From Erythrobacter sp. (GTDB lineage: Bacteria; Pseudomonadota; Alphaproteobacteria; Sphingomonadales; Sphingomonadaceae): DNA of 33,417 bases. Location: assembly GCF_023653175.1 (NCBI RefSeq), contig NZ_JAMNXL010000019.1, positions 1 through 33,417 on the forward strand. The letters are read 5' to 3'. The notes beneath the pieces are model-generated. The model saw only the letters and a program-made list of their open reading frames with translations. It had not been told where the DNA came from and searched no databases. The translations under genes and the position numbers were made by a program. Positions within the stretch are counted from its first letter, which is position 1. Each line of letters begins with the position of its first letter. Shown piece after piece: positions 17,020 through 24,950 of the stretch.

Positions 17020-17143
17020 CGGGCGCAATTTTGCCCAGGAACCTGACAGGTGTGATGATTTTACGATAGCCCCACGTCTAGCAAGCGTCTTTCCTGCGTC
17101 ACGGGAGGCGGGCATAAGTCCGCTTGCCGGCGCAAACTTGGAC

Positions 17144-17149
17144 GGGAGG
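17144..17149 (+). promoter_or_regulatory. Ribosome binding site deciding the egtB GTG start
   Basis: GGGAGG lies seven bases before the GTG at 17157. This makes that GTG the best start and rules out the TTG at 17124, which precedes the site. Confidence 0.65.
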
Positions 17150-17156
17150 TGTGCGC

Positions 17157-18446
17157 GTGCATCGCAGCGAGTTGCAGAATGCCCCGAAGGGCGCTGGCGC
17201 CGCCGCGGCACTCGCGGCGCGTTTCCGCAGCACCCGCGCGCTGACCGAAGCGCTGGTCGCGCCGCTCAGCGATGCCGATGCCTCGATCCAGTCGATGGAG
17301 GATGCGAGCCCCGCCAAATGGCACCTCGCGCACACGACGTGGTTCTGGGAGACCTTCCTGCTGCGCGAGCACGCGCCGGGATACCGGCTTCACGACGAGC
17401 GCTGGCCGTTCCTGTTCAACTCCTATTACGAGGCCGAAGGCGCACGGATTGCGCGGGGATCGCGCGGGATGCTCTCGCGGCCGACCCTTGCCGAGGTGCT
17501 CGAATGGCGCGCCCATGTCACCGCGGCGATGGAGCCGCTGCTCGGCGATCCGGCGCTTGGCCCCCTGATTGCGCTCGGTATCGCGCATGAGGAACAGCAT
17601 ATCGAGCTGCTCCTCACCGACATCAAGCACGCGCTGTTTCAGAACCCGCTGGGCCCTGCCATGTGGCCTGACGCGGGAAAGGGGGAGGCGGCCGCTGCGA
17701 CCCCGGCTGCTGCCTCCCCCGCCTGGCAAGCGCACCCCGGCGGGATTGCCTTGGTCGGGCACCAGTCGAACGACTTCGCCTTCGACAATGAAGGCCCGCG
17801 CCGCCGCGTCCTGCTCGAGCCCTTCGCGCTCGCAGACCGGCTGGTGACCAACACCGAATGGGCGGACTTCATCGCCGAGGGCGGCTATCGCAATGCGCGC
17901 GTGTGGCTCGCCGACGGCTGGGGCTGGGTGCAGCGCGAGGGGATCCGTGCGCCGCTCTACTGGGGCGAGGACGGCACGCATTTCACCCATCAGGGCTGGC
18001 AGGCGCGCGATCCGGATGCGCCCGTCACCCACATCTCGCATTTCGAGGCCGATGCCTTCGCCACCTGGGCGGGCGCGCGGCTTCCGACCGAGTTCGAATG
18101 GGAAGCGATCGCACGCGGGCAGGACTCCGCCTCGCCCGCGCCCGCGCATGATCCGGCGGGCGGCAACCAGCTCGATGCGGCAGGCCCGGTGCTCCCCACG
18201 GGCGCGCCCGGACTGTTCGGCGATTGCTGGCAGTTCACCCGCTCGGCCTATCTGCCATACCCGGCTTTCCGCGTCGCCGAGGGCGCGGTGGGCGAGTACA
18301 ACGGCAAGTTCATGAGCGGGCAGGTGGTGCTGCGCGGGGCGAGCTGCGCCACGGTGCGCGGCCACTCGCGGCCCTCCTACCGCAATTTCTTCTATCCCCA
18401 CCAGCGCTGGCAGTTCACCGGCCTGCGCCTTGCCAAGGACGCCTGA
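17157..18446 (+). CDS. egtB: Ergothioneine biosynthesis sulfoxide synthase EgtB
   Basis: Non-haem iron enzyme that uses O2 to join hercynine to a thiol (gamma-glutamylcysteine or cysteine) to form the sulfoxide intermediate of ergothioneine. The 429-residue product has an N-terminal DinB-like domain with the iron ligands expected at H59 (WHLAHTTW) and at H144 and H148 in HEEQHIE, matching the HxxxHxE motif, and a C-terminal FGE-sulfatase domain (about 190-425, with TEFEWEAIARG and GASCATVRGHSRPSYRNFF). It is followed after one base by egtD. No egtA, egtC or egtE is nearby, so the thiol donor and the C-S lyase are encoded elsewhere or are generic enzymes. Confidence 0.95.
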   Translation: MHRSELQNAPKGAGAAAALAARFRSTRALTEALVAPLSDADASIQSMEDASPAKWHLAHTTWFWETFLLREHAPGYRLHDERWPFLFNSYYEAEGARIARGSRGMLSRPTLAEVLEWRAHVTAAMEPLLGDPALGPLIALGIAHEEQHIELLLTDIKHALFQNPLGPAMWPDAGKGEAAAATPAAASPAWQAHPGGIALVGHQSNDFAFDNEGPRRRVLLEPFALADRLVTNTEWADFIAEGGYRNARVWLADGWGWVQREGIRAPLYWGEDGTHFTHQGWQARDPDAPVTHISHFEADAFATWAGARLPTEFEWEAIARGQDSASPAPAHDPAGGNQLDAAGPVLPTGAPGLFGDCWQFTRSAYLPYPAFRVAEGAVGEYNGKFMSGQVVLRGASCATVRGHSRPSYRNFFYPHQRWQFTGLRLAKDA

Positions 18447-18447
18447 G

Positions 18448-19434
18448 ATGACGAAGCCGGCAGGCCTCAAGCTGGTCGAACGCGATGCGGGCGGGGTCGA
18501 TCTCGCCTTCCGGGCCGATGTGCTGGCGGGCCTTGCGGAAGCCCAGAAGGCGATCCCCGCGCGCTGGTTCTACGACGATGCGGGCTCGCAGCTGTTCGAG
18601 GACATCACGCAGCTCCCCGAATATTACCCGACCCGCGCCGAGACCGAGATCCTCTCGACGCGCGCAGCCGAGATCGCCGGGCTGATCGGCGCGGGCCGCG
18701 CGGTGGTGGAGTTCGGCTCGGGCTCCTCGGTCAAGACCCCGCTGCTGCTGTCGGCGATAGTGCCGAGCGCCTATGTGCCGCTCGATATCGCGGGCGATTT
18801 CCTGCGCGCCTCCTCGGCCGCGCTTTCGGAAAAGTTTCCCGGCCTTCCGGTCCTTCCGGTGGAGGCCGATTTCATGCGCCGGGTAGAGCTGCCCGCCGAG
18901 GTCGCCGATCTGCCCAAGCTTGGGTTCTTCCCCGGCTCGACCATTGGCAACATGATTGCCCGCACCGCGACCGACCTCTTGCGCACCATGCGCGCGACGC
19001 TGGGCGAGGGGGCGCTGCTGCTGATCGGGATGGATCTGGTCAAGGACGAGGAAACGCTGCTCGCCGCCTACGACGATGCGGCGGGGGTGACGGCGGCCTT
19101 CAACATCAACCTGCTTGAGCGCGTCAACCGCGAGCTCGACGGCGACATTCCCGTCGACGCCTTCGCCCACGAAGCGCGCTGGAACGACGCTTTCGCGCGG
19201 ATCGAGATGCATCTGGTTGCGCGCCGCGACGTGAGCTTCGCAGTCAGCGGCCAGAGCTTCGCGATGGACGCCGGAACAAGCATCCACACCGAGAACAGCC
19301 ACAAGTTCACCAAGCGCTCAGGGCAAATGCTGCTCGCCGCTGCCGGGTGGGAGCCGCTGGCGCGCTGGACCGACGCGGACAAGCGCTTCTCGCTGGTGCT
19401 CGCCGAATCCCGTCCGCCGCGCTCGGCACCCTGA
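18448..19434 (+). CDS. egtD: L-histidine N-alpha-methyltransferase EgtD
   Basis: SAM-dependent enzyme that trimethylates histidine to hercynine, the first step of ergothioneine synthesis. The 328-residue length is normal. Visible family motifs are the N-terminal RWFYDDAGSQLFEDITQLPEYYPTRAE, the SAM-binding FGSGSSVKTPLLL, the FFPGSTIGN segment that contains the histidine-binding asparagine, and the C-terminal HTENSHKF. The ATG at 18448 begins one base after the egtB stop and uses an AAGGAC site (18435-18440) inside egtB. An in-frame start at 18430 is rejected because it is within egtB and lacks a site. Forms a tight operon with egtB. Confidence 0.96.
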   Translation: MTKPAGLKLVERDAGGVDLAFRADVLAGLAEAQKAIPARWFYDDAGSQLFEDITQLPEYYPTRAETEILSTRAAEIAGLIGAGRAVVEFGSGSSVKTPLLLSAIVPSAYVPLDIAGDFLRASSAALSEKFPGLPVLPVEADFMRRVELPAEVADLPKLGFFPGSTIGNMIARTATDLLRTMRATLGEGALLLIGMDLVKDEETLLAAYDDAAGVTAAFNINLLERVNRELDGDIPVDAFAHEARWNDAFARIEMHLVARRDVSFAVSGQSFAMDAGTSIHTENSHKFTKRSGQMLLAAAGWEPLARWTDADKRFSLVLAESRPPRSAP

Positions 19435-19480
19435 AACCTGCGCGCTCGAAACCTCTTGTGGTTTGAGGCGTTGGCGCGGG

Positions 19481-20446
19481 ATGGACGGAACCACAGACAT
19501 TCTCATCATCGGCGGCGGAATGGCGGGGCTCTCTGCGGCCACCGCGCTTGCCGCCACCGGGCAGCGCATCATCGTGCTCGACAAGGGCCGCGGGCCCGGC
19601 GGGCGGATGGCGGCGCGGCGGGTCGAGATCGCCGGGCAGCAGGTGAGCTTCGATCACGGCGCGCAATATTTCACCGCCCGCGATCCAGCCTTTCGCGCGG
19701 CGGTAGCGGCGTGGGAGGCGGCGGGCGTCGCCGCGCGCTGGCCGGCAGCGGGCGCGGAGGCCTGGGTCGGCACCCCCGGCATGAACGCCTGCGTCAAACA
19801 CATGGCCGCAGGGTTGGACGTGCGCTGGAATATGCGCGCCGAGCGGTTGCTGCGTGATGGGGCGCTCTGGCGGGTCGAAATGGGCGAGGAAGTCTTCACC
19901 GCCGCCACCGTGCTCGTCGCCGTGCCTGCCGAACAGGCCGCAGTGCTGCTCGCCGAAGCCGCGCCGGACTTTGCCGCGCGCGCCGCAGCGGTTGCCTCGG
20001 CACCGTGCTGGGCGGTGATGGCAGGCTTCGCCGCGCCCCTTCCGCTGGCCGACACCTTCCGTTCGGACACCGGCCCCATCAGCTGGGCCGCGCGCAATTC
20101 CGCCAAGCCGGGGCGCAGCGGCGCAGAGACCTGGGTGATTCATGCGAGCCCGGCGCGCAGCCGCGAATTGGTCGACGCGCCCAAGGACGAGGCCGCGCGC
20201 ATTCTGCTCGCCGACTTCTTCAGCGCCAACGGCGCGACGCCCGCCACGCCCGTGCACCTCGATGCGCACCGCTGGCTCTATGCCCAGCCCGAAGCCCGGA
20301 AGGGCGAGGGCCCGCTCTTCGACCCCGATTTGCGGATCGGCATCGCGGGCGACTGGCTGCATTCCCCGCGCGTCGAAGGGGCGTGGCTGTCAGGCCGTGC
20401 GGTGGCGCAAGCTCTGCTTCAGGAGCGGCTCGCCAGCACGTCGTAG
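19481..20446 (+). CDS. FAD/NAD(P)-dependent amine oxidase, renalase-like
   Basis: The 321-residue protein has an N-terminal Rossmann dinucleotide motif (IIGGGMAGLSAATAL, about residues 8-22) and the renalase-family DKGRGPGGRMAARR loop (about 34-48), followed by FDHGAQYFTARD, and a C-terminal FAD-contact region (GIAGDWLHSPRVEGAWLSG). Renalase-type bacterial enzymes oxidise off-pathway dihydro-isomers of NAD(P)H; others in the group are general amine oxidases. The ATG at 19481 lies 46 bases after egtD on the same strand, so the gene may be in the same transcript and function in redox homeostasis, but this is inferred. Its 3' end overlaps the convergent FkbM gene by 28 bases. Confidence 0.88.
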   Translation: MDGTTDILIIGGGMAGLSAATALAATGQRIIVLDKGRGPGGRMAARRVEIAGQQVSFDHGAQYFTARDPAFRAAVAAWEAAGVAARWPAAGAEAWVGTPGMNACVKHMAAGLDVRWNMRAERLLRDGALWRVEMGEEVFTAATVLVAVPAEQAAVLLAEAAPDFAARAAAVASAPCWAVMAGFAAPLPLADTFRSDTGPISWAARNSAKPGRSGAETWVIHASPARSRELVDAPKDEAARILLADFFSANGATPATPVHLDAHRWLYAQPEARKGEGPLFDPDLRIGIAGDWLHSPRVEGAWLSGRAVAQALLQERLASTS

Positions 20447-21195
20447 TGGTGGCCGCGGCCGTATTTCGCGAAGCGCGTGAAACCGGCGGCCCGCAAGCGT
20501 GCCTCGATCTCGCCCGCGCTCGCCCAGCGGTCGTCGACCTCGTAGAAGATCGCCTCGACCCGCGCGAAGCTTGCCGTCTTGACCAGTTCGGCGATCACCA
20601 CGGCTTCGAGCCCCTCGACGTCGATCTTGACGAACATCGGCAGGTCGCCTGCTAATAGCGGATCGAGCAGCGGCGCGTCGATCGTCTCGATGGTGACGCC
20701 GCCCACTCCCGAACCGCTCTCGCGCCCGGCGAGTGTCGCCGTGCCGGTGTGATCGGGCGCGACGTTGATAGTCACCTCGCCCGCGCTGTCGGCGATGGCG
20801 AGCAGGTGCAGCACAGTCCGCGTTGCCCCGCCATTGAGCGCCACGTTCGCGGCCAGCCGGGCGTGGGTGGTGGGCACGGGCTCGAAGGCGATCACCTGGC
20901 GGCAGCGCGGGTTCTGCGCGGCGATCAGCGAATAGAGCCCCTGATTGGCGCCGATGTCGACGAACACGAAGTCTTGGCTCTGCCCCAGCAGCAGGTCGGC
21001 CAGATCGCGGCCATAGGTGCCGAAGATGCAGTAGCGGAAAGTGGTGTCCTGCCAGTTGGGCACCATCAGTACGCCATAGGCCGAGCGCACCGGCCCGTCG
21101 CCGCGTGCCGCCATCAGCGGCGAGAGCGCGGCCGCCTTCAGCTTTCGCGCCGTCTTGACCACGCCGTAGCGCCAGAATGCAGCAAGATCAGCCAA
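20419..21195 (-). CDS. FkbM-family SAM-dependent methyltransferase
   Basis: The 258-residue product has the FkbM core: the SAM-binding VFVDIGANQGLYSLIAAQ, followed by IAFEPVP and the FVKIDVEGLEAVVI segment typical of the family. Such enzymes O-methylate sugars or polyketides; next to glycan genes they usually cap or modify a surface polymer. No ATG is suitable; TTG at 21193-21195 is chosen because an AAGGAG site lies six bases upstream (21202-21207) and it overlaps the upstream gene's stop by eight bases. An in-frame ATG at 21276 would overlap the upstream gene by 89 bases and adds a basic stretch not typical for the family. It is the last gene of a three-gene operon. Confidence 0.88.
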   Translation of the reverse strand: MADLAAFWRYGVVKTARKLKAAALSPLMAARGDGPVRSAYGVLMVPNWQDTTFRYCIFGTYGRDLADLLLGQSQDFVFVDIGANQGLYSLIAAQNPRCRQVIAFEPVPTTHARLAANVALNGGATRTVLHLLAIADSAGEVTINVAPDHTGTATLAGRESGSGVGGVTIETIDAPLLDPLLAGDLPMFVKIDVEGLEAVVIAELVKTASFARVEAIFYEVDDRWASAGEIEARLRAAGFTRFAKYGRGHHYDVLASRS

Positions 21196-22357
21196 GCGGG
21201 GCTCCTTCGAGAAAGGCGGTGATCGCTTCTGCCGCCCGCTCGGCCGAGGGGCGGTCCGACAGCGAGAAGGTCGCATCGATCAGCGCCTGCTGTGCCGGGA
21301 CATAGGCGGGATGGGCGGCCACCGCAGCATCGATTTTGTCGAGCAGGCCGTCGGCACTCTCCAGCACCGGCCCAGCCTGCCAGTGCAGGTAATTGGGATC
21401 GCCGCGCCAGCGGGCGCCGTGGCTGTTGAGGAACAGGCAAGGGCGGGGGGCGCGCAGGAATTCGTAGACCTGGCTGCTGACATCGCCGAGGTAGATGTCG
21501 GCGCGGTTGGTATAGCTCATGTCGCTGCTCGCGCCGCTGCCGGTATCGATGTGGATGCGGGGCTCGCGCGCATATTCGGCGCCGGGGGGCTGGACGCGGG
21601 CGAGGCTCGGCGGGTCGATTGTCACCACCCATTTGCGTTCGAACAGCATCACATGCGGCGCGAAGATCAGGTTGTAGCGATCCTGATGGCGGAACGCTTC
21701 GAGCACCGCCGCGCCGTGTTTGAACCAGCTTGAGAGCTTGGGCGAGGGGTGGGGGTTGTAGATCACCACCGGGCGCTCGGGCGCGGGGAAGGTGTCTGCA
21801 AAGCGGTTGTTCGCGCACAGGTCGAACTTGGGATAGCCGACCAGCGCGATCTGTTCGGGCTTCAATCCCGCATCCGCGATAAGCCGGTCGCGGATCTTGG
21901 GGCCCGAGACCAGCACCAGATCGAACTTCGCGCTTTCGGGGTTGAACCCGATCGCCCGGTCGCCCGCGCCGTGGCGTGTGTGGATCAGTTTTACGTCGTT
22001 CAGCCCGTAGCGGGTCTTGAGCAGCAGCGTCGTCTTTTCCGAGACCACCACGGCATCGAAGCTGCGGAAGAAATCGAGGTTGTCGCGGTAGATGAGCAGC
22101 TTGGTGGCGGGCACCAGCCTCTCCAGCATAGCGGCAAGCGCCTGCGACCCACCGCGCTTCAGCCCGAGCTGCACCAGTTCCATTCGCGCCAGCAGCGCCG
22201 GATCGGCCTGCCGCTCGATCTCGGCGCGCACGCCCTCGCGGGCATAGGCGAGGGTGACGTGATGCTCGCCCCGCGCCGCCAGCGCCAGCGCGATGGGGAG
22301 TGCGTGGGCAAGCTGGTGGGTCTGGTCGTGGTTGAACAGGAAGCAGATGCGCTTCAT
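21188..22357 (-). CDS. CDP-glycerol glycerophosphotransferase-like glycan enzyme
   Basis: The 389-residue cytoplasmic protein resembles the CDP-glycerol:poly(glycerophosphate) glycerophosphotransferase (TagF-like) superfamily in GT-B fold. The diagnostic parts are the LIHTRHGAGDRA stretch (catalytic His region), YNPHPSPK, and the C-terminal acceptor/donor-site motif DIYLGDVSSQVYEFL. It probably transfers a phospho-alcohol to a glycan. Its ATG overlaps the nucleotidyltransferase stop as ATGA and its stop overlaps FkbM by eight bases, so all three proteins are made together. The exact donor (CDP-glycerol or another CDP-alcohol) is not determined. Confidence 0.82.
   Translation of the reverse strand: MKRICFLFNHDQTHQLAHALPIALALAARGEHHVTLAYAREGVRAEIERQADPALLARMELVQLGLKRGGSQALAAMLERLVPATKLLIYRDNLDFFRSFDAVVVSEKTTLLLKTRYGLNDVKLIHTRHGAGDRAIGFNPESAKFDLVLVSGPKIRDRLIADAGLKPEQIALVGYPKFDLCANNRFADTFPAPERPVVIYNPHPSPKLSSWFKHGAAVLEAFRHQDRYNLIFAPHVMLFERKWVVTIDPPSLARVQPPGAEYAREPRIHIDTGSGASSDMSYTNRADIYLGDVSSQVYEFLRAPRPCLFLNSHGARWRGDPNYLHWQAGPVLESADGLLDKIDAAVAAHPAYVPAQQALIDATFSLSDRPSAERAAEAITAFLEGAPLG
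21202..21207 (-). promoter_or_regulatory. Ribosome binding site deciding the FkbM TTG start
   Basis: On the minus strand AAGGAG lies six bases before the TTG at 21195, inside the end of the upstream gene. It is a strong Shine-Dalgarno match and the basis for the unusual start choice. Confidence 0.6.
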
Positions 22358-23151
22358 GCGGCGGCCGTTCCCAGCAGCCGCTCCGCAAGAGCGTGGTCCT
22401 CGGGCTTGTCGACATCGACGCCCATGCGCCCGTCTGACAGTACCACCGGCGTGGCGCTCGCGCCGAGTTTCGCGCCCGCCGCCGCCAAGGCCTGCGTTAG
22501 CGTCATCTGGCGCAGCAGCAGCCTGACCATCAGCACCGGCCCGAAATGGGCGGCGAGGCGCAGCACGGACTTGCGGTCGGCCTCGACCTTTTCCCAGAAC
22601 TTCAGAGCGTTCACGCTCCCGCCGCCGGTGAGCGCGAAGAGGTTCGCGCCGGTGAAGGCGCCGTCCCTGAAGGTCAGCCAGGTGCGCTTGTTCGGGCCGA
22701 CCGCGCGTTCCAGATTGCCGCGCTCGACGAAGGCGACGCTCACATCGCTGCGCCCCGCGCCTGCGACGAATTCGGCGATGGTGGCGGGGGTGAGCATCAC
22801 GTTGTCGGCAGTGGTGACCAGCAGCGGCAGGCCGATTGCCGGGTCTTCCACCGCGCCCAGCACCGATCCGCTGATCGTCGGGCCAGAGACGCGGAAGGCG
22901 ATTGTCGGTTCCTCCACCGCCCAGGCAAGATCGCGGTGGGCGCGCAGCTGCAGCGTGTTCTGGGCGAGCACCACGATCCTCGCCACCTCAGGCGCATCGA
23001 GCAACGCCTCCAGCACCCGGTTCAGCATCAGCTCGCCCGCGACCGGGATCAGCGCCTTCATCTCGGTGCCGAAATGGGCCGCCATCGGGTCGACCCCCGG
23101 GCGCTGGCCGGCCAGCACGAGCGCAGTCCAGCCATTGGGCGGTGCAGTCAT
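22354..23151 (-). CDS. NTP-transferase (nucleotidyltransferase) family protein
   Basis: The 265-residue product has a MobA/IspD-like nucleotidyltransferase fold: the nucleotide-binding LVLAGQRPGVDP followed by a conserved lysine (EMKALIPVAGELMLNRVL), a central TTADNVML metal-binding Asp, and a C-terminal DGRMGVDVDKPED motif. It likely activates a sugar or polyol phosphate as an NDP or CDP derivative for the downstream CDP-glycerol-like enzyme. The start at 23149-23151 (MTAPPNGW) is preferred over an upstream ATG at 23172. It begins 92 bases after the halogenase-family gene on the same strand; a TTGACA (minus strand of 23219-23224) in the gap may be a -35 box, but no good -10 was seen. Confidence 0.85.
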   Translation of the reverse strand: MTAPPNGWTALVLAGQRPGVDPMAAHFGTEMKALIPVAGELMLNRVLEALLDAPEVARIVVLAQNTLQLRAHRDLAWAVEEPTIAFRVSGPTISGSVLGAVEDPAIGLPLLVTTADNVMLTPATIAEFVAGAGRSDVSVAFVERGNLERAVGPNKRTWLTFRDGAFTGANLFALTGGGSVNALKFWEKVEADRKSVLRLAAHFGPVLMVRLLLRQMTLTQALAAAGAKLGASATPVVLSDGRMGVDVDKPEDHALAERLLGTAAA

Positions 23152-23243
23152 GGCGAAAGGCAACCTCGGCAAGCGGCGGAGAAGGGGGCGCCTGTCCCTT
23201 TCAGCCGCCGCTCCCGTTTGTCAAGAAACCCGCCGCTGCCGCC

Positions 23244-24755
23244 TCACGCCGCCATTGGTGCGGGGCAATAGCGCGCGAGGTAATCGCCGTGGTTCGGCAT
23301 ATGCTGGACGAGATAGCGGATCGATTGCTCCATCTCGTTCACTTCGCTGGCGGTCTTCACCGGATCGAGCGCGTCGGCCATGGCGTTGTGGCTGCCCATG
23401 GTGATCCCCTGACCCATCATCACCGCCGCCCAGCTGGTCTCGGTGAACAGCTCGTCCTCCTCGCGGAAGATCTGACCATTGGCGCGGAACAGCTCGACCT
23501 TCTCGGTGAGCGTGTCGGGCACCGGCATGGTGCGCACATAGTTCCAGAACTCGGTGTCGGTCCGTGTCGTGGCGTTGTAGTGGAGGATCAGGAAATCGCG
23601 GATGCGCGCATATTCGCGCCCCGTGAGGCGGTTGAAGGTATCCTCCTGCACCGGGGTGATCCCGTCCAGCGACAAGAGCGAGATCAGCTTGTCGATTCCC
23701 GTATTGATGAGGTGGATCGAGGTCGATTCCAATGGCTCCATGAAGCCTGCCGCCAGCCCCAGCGCGACCACGTTCTTGTTCCAAAATTTCTTGCGGCGCC
23801 CGGTGACGAAGCGCAGCCAGTTGGGCTCGGCCTGCGGCTTGCCCGCAATATTGCCGAGCAGGATGTCGAGCGCCTGTTGGTCCTCCATATAGGCCGAGCA
23901 ATAGACATGCCCGTTGCCGTTCCTGTGCTGGAGCGGCACCTGCCATTGCCAGCCTGCGGCATGGGCGGTGGCGCGGGTGAAGGGCGGGGGCGGGCTGCCG
24001 TCCTCGCGCAGGCACGGCAGGGCGACCGCGCGGTTGCAGGGCAGGTAATGGCTCCAGTCGTCATAGCCCGTCTTCAGCGCCTGCTCGATCAGCAACCCGC
24101 GGAAGCCCGAGCAGTCGATGAAGAGGTCGCCGGCAAAGGCGCGGCCATCCTCGAGCGTCACGCCGGTGACGAAGCCGCTCTCCCCGTCAAGCTGGACATC
24201 GGCAACCTTGCCCTCCTGCCGCACCACGCCGCGACTCTCGGCGAGCTTGCGCAGGAAGGCGGCATAGCGGCCCGCATCGAGGTGATAGGCGTAATTGACC
24301 GGTGGCAGATCGTCGCGCTTGAAGTCCTCGGTGCGCGCAAACTTGCCGAAATAGGCGGCCATGGTCTCGAGGTTGAAGACCTGGATCGGGCGCTTGTCGC
24401 CGCGCTGGGTCATGCCGTGCCAGACATGGTGGAAGCTGATCCCGCCCATCGTGTAGCCATAGGCGCCGAAGGGGTGGATGTAGCTGTCGCCGAGCCTGCC
24501 CCAGTTCTCGAACTGGATGCCGAGCTTGAAGGTGCCGCCGACTTGGGCAAGCATCTCGCGCTCGTCGATGCCGATGAGCTGGTTGAAGCCGACGAAGGGC
24601 GGAATCGTCGCCTCGCCGACCCCGACTGTGCCGATCGCCTCGGATTCGATCAGTGTGATTTCCACAGGGGATCCAGCGCGGATGCGCGACAGAGCCGCCG
24701 CCGCCATCCACCCCGCGGTGCCCCCGCCGACAATGATAATCCTTTCAATTCCCAC
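23244..24755 (-). CDS. Flavin-dependent tryptophan halogenase family protein
   Basis: The 503-residue FAD protein belongs to the tryptophan halogenase (PrnA/RebH) family. It has GGGTAGWMAAAAL (residues 10-22), GVGEATIP (45-52), the lysine K77 that matches the catalytic PrnA Lys79, the WxWxxP motif (W269, W271, P274, with Val for the usual Ile), and E343 in PLEST matching the catalytic PrnA Glu346. The GTG at 24753-24755 has a GAGGAAAA site. Genes of this family next to TonB-dependent receptors in proteobacteria often have unknown substrates, so tryptophan itself is not implied. It diverges from the receptor gene across a shared LacI-type operator. Confidence 0.92.
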   Translation of the reverse strand: MGIERIIIVGGGTAGWMAAAALSRIRAGSPVEITLIESEAIGTVGVGEATIPPFVGFNQLIGIDEREMLAQVGGTFKLGIQFENWGRLGDSYIHPFGAYGYTMGGISFHHVWHGMTQRGDKRPIQVFNLETMAAYFGKFARTEDFKRDDLPPVNYAYHLDAGRYAAFLRKLAESRGVVRQEGKVADVQLDGESGFVTGVTLEDGRAFAGDLFIDCSGFRGLLIEQALKTGYDDWSHYLPCNRAVALPCLREDGSPPPPFTRATAHAAGWQWQVPLQHRNGNGHVYCSAYMEDQQALDILLGNIAGKPQAEPNWLRFVTGRRKKFWNKNVVALGLAAGFMEPLESTSIHLINTGIDKLISLLSLDGITPVQEDTFNRLTGREYARIRDFLILHYNATTRTDTEFWNYVRTMPVPDTLTEKVELFRANGQIFREEDELFTETSWAAVMMGQGITMGSHNAMADALDPVKTASEVNEMEQSIRYLVQHMPNHGDYLARYCPAPMAA

Positions 24756-24857
24756 GTTTTCCTCGATCCCGGTCGGGCCTCTGCGGGCCGTTTGCAGGCG
24801 GGCCATACCGCCTGCTGGAGTGTTGCCAGAATGCAATATGAACCGCAGATTACAAGT

Positions 24858-24875
24858 CTTGAGAACGCTCTCAAG
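24858..24875. promoter_or_regulatory. LacI-type operator between halogenase and TonB receptor
   Basis: CTTGAGAACGCTCTCAAG is a near-perfect palindrome (seven-base arms around a central ACGC, 16 of 18 positions symmetric), with the central CG typical of LacI-family sites. It is 76 bases before the receptor ATG and 103 bases before the divergent halogenase start. It matches the site at 31567-31584 in 15 of 18 positions. It is presumed to be bound by the LacI regulator at 29262. Confidence 0.75.
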
Positions 24876-24887
24876 ATGCGCTAGAAA
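24859..24887 (+). promoter_or_regulatory. Candidate receptor promoter overlapping the operator
   Basis: TTGAGA (24859-24864, five of six matches to TTGACA), a 17-base spacer and TAGAAA (24882-24887, four of six to TATAAT). The -35 box lies inside the palindrome, so a repressor bound there would block polymerase. An alternative -35, TTGCCA at 24823-24828, has no good -10. Confidence 0.4.
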
Positions 24888-24950
24888 GTTTCCGCAGCCC
24901 GCAGCCACAGGCACGAACCTGTCGCGCGGCATGGGGAGAGACGACAGATC

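Noticed and set aside
17023..17040. GGGC...GCCC hairpin after the DAHP synthase gene as terminator
   Set aside because: Only four pairs around an eight-base loop and no T-run after it; too weak to call.
15370..17211. 613-codon minus-strand frame opposite the DAHP synthase
   Set aside because: Antisense shadow; all metal-ligand motifs of DAHP synthase are in the plus frame.
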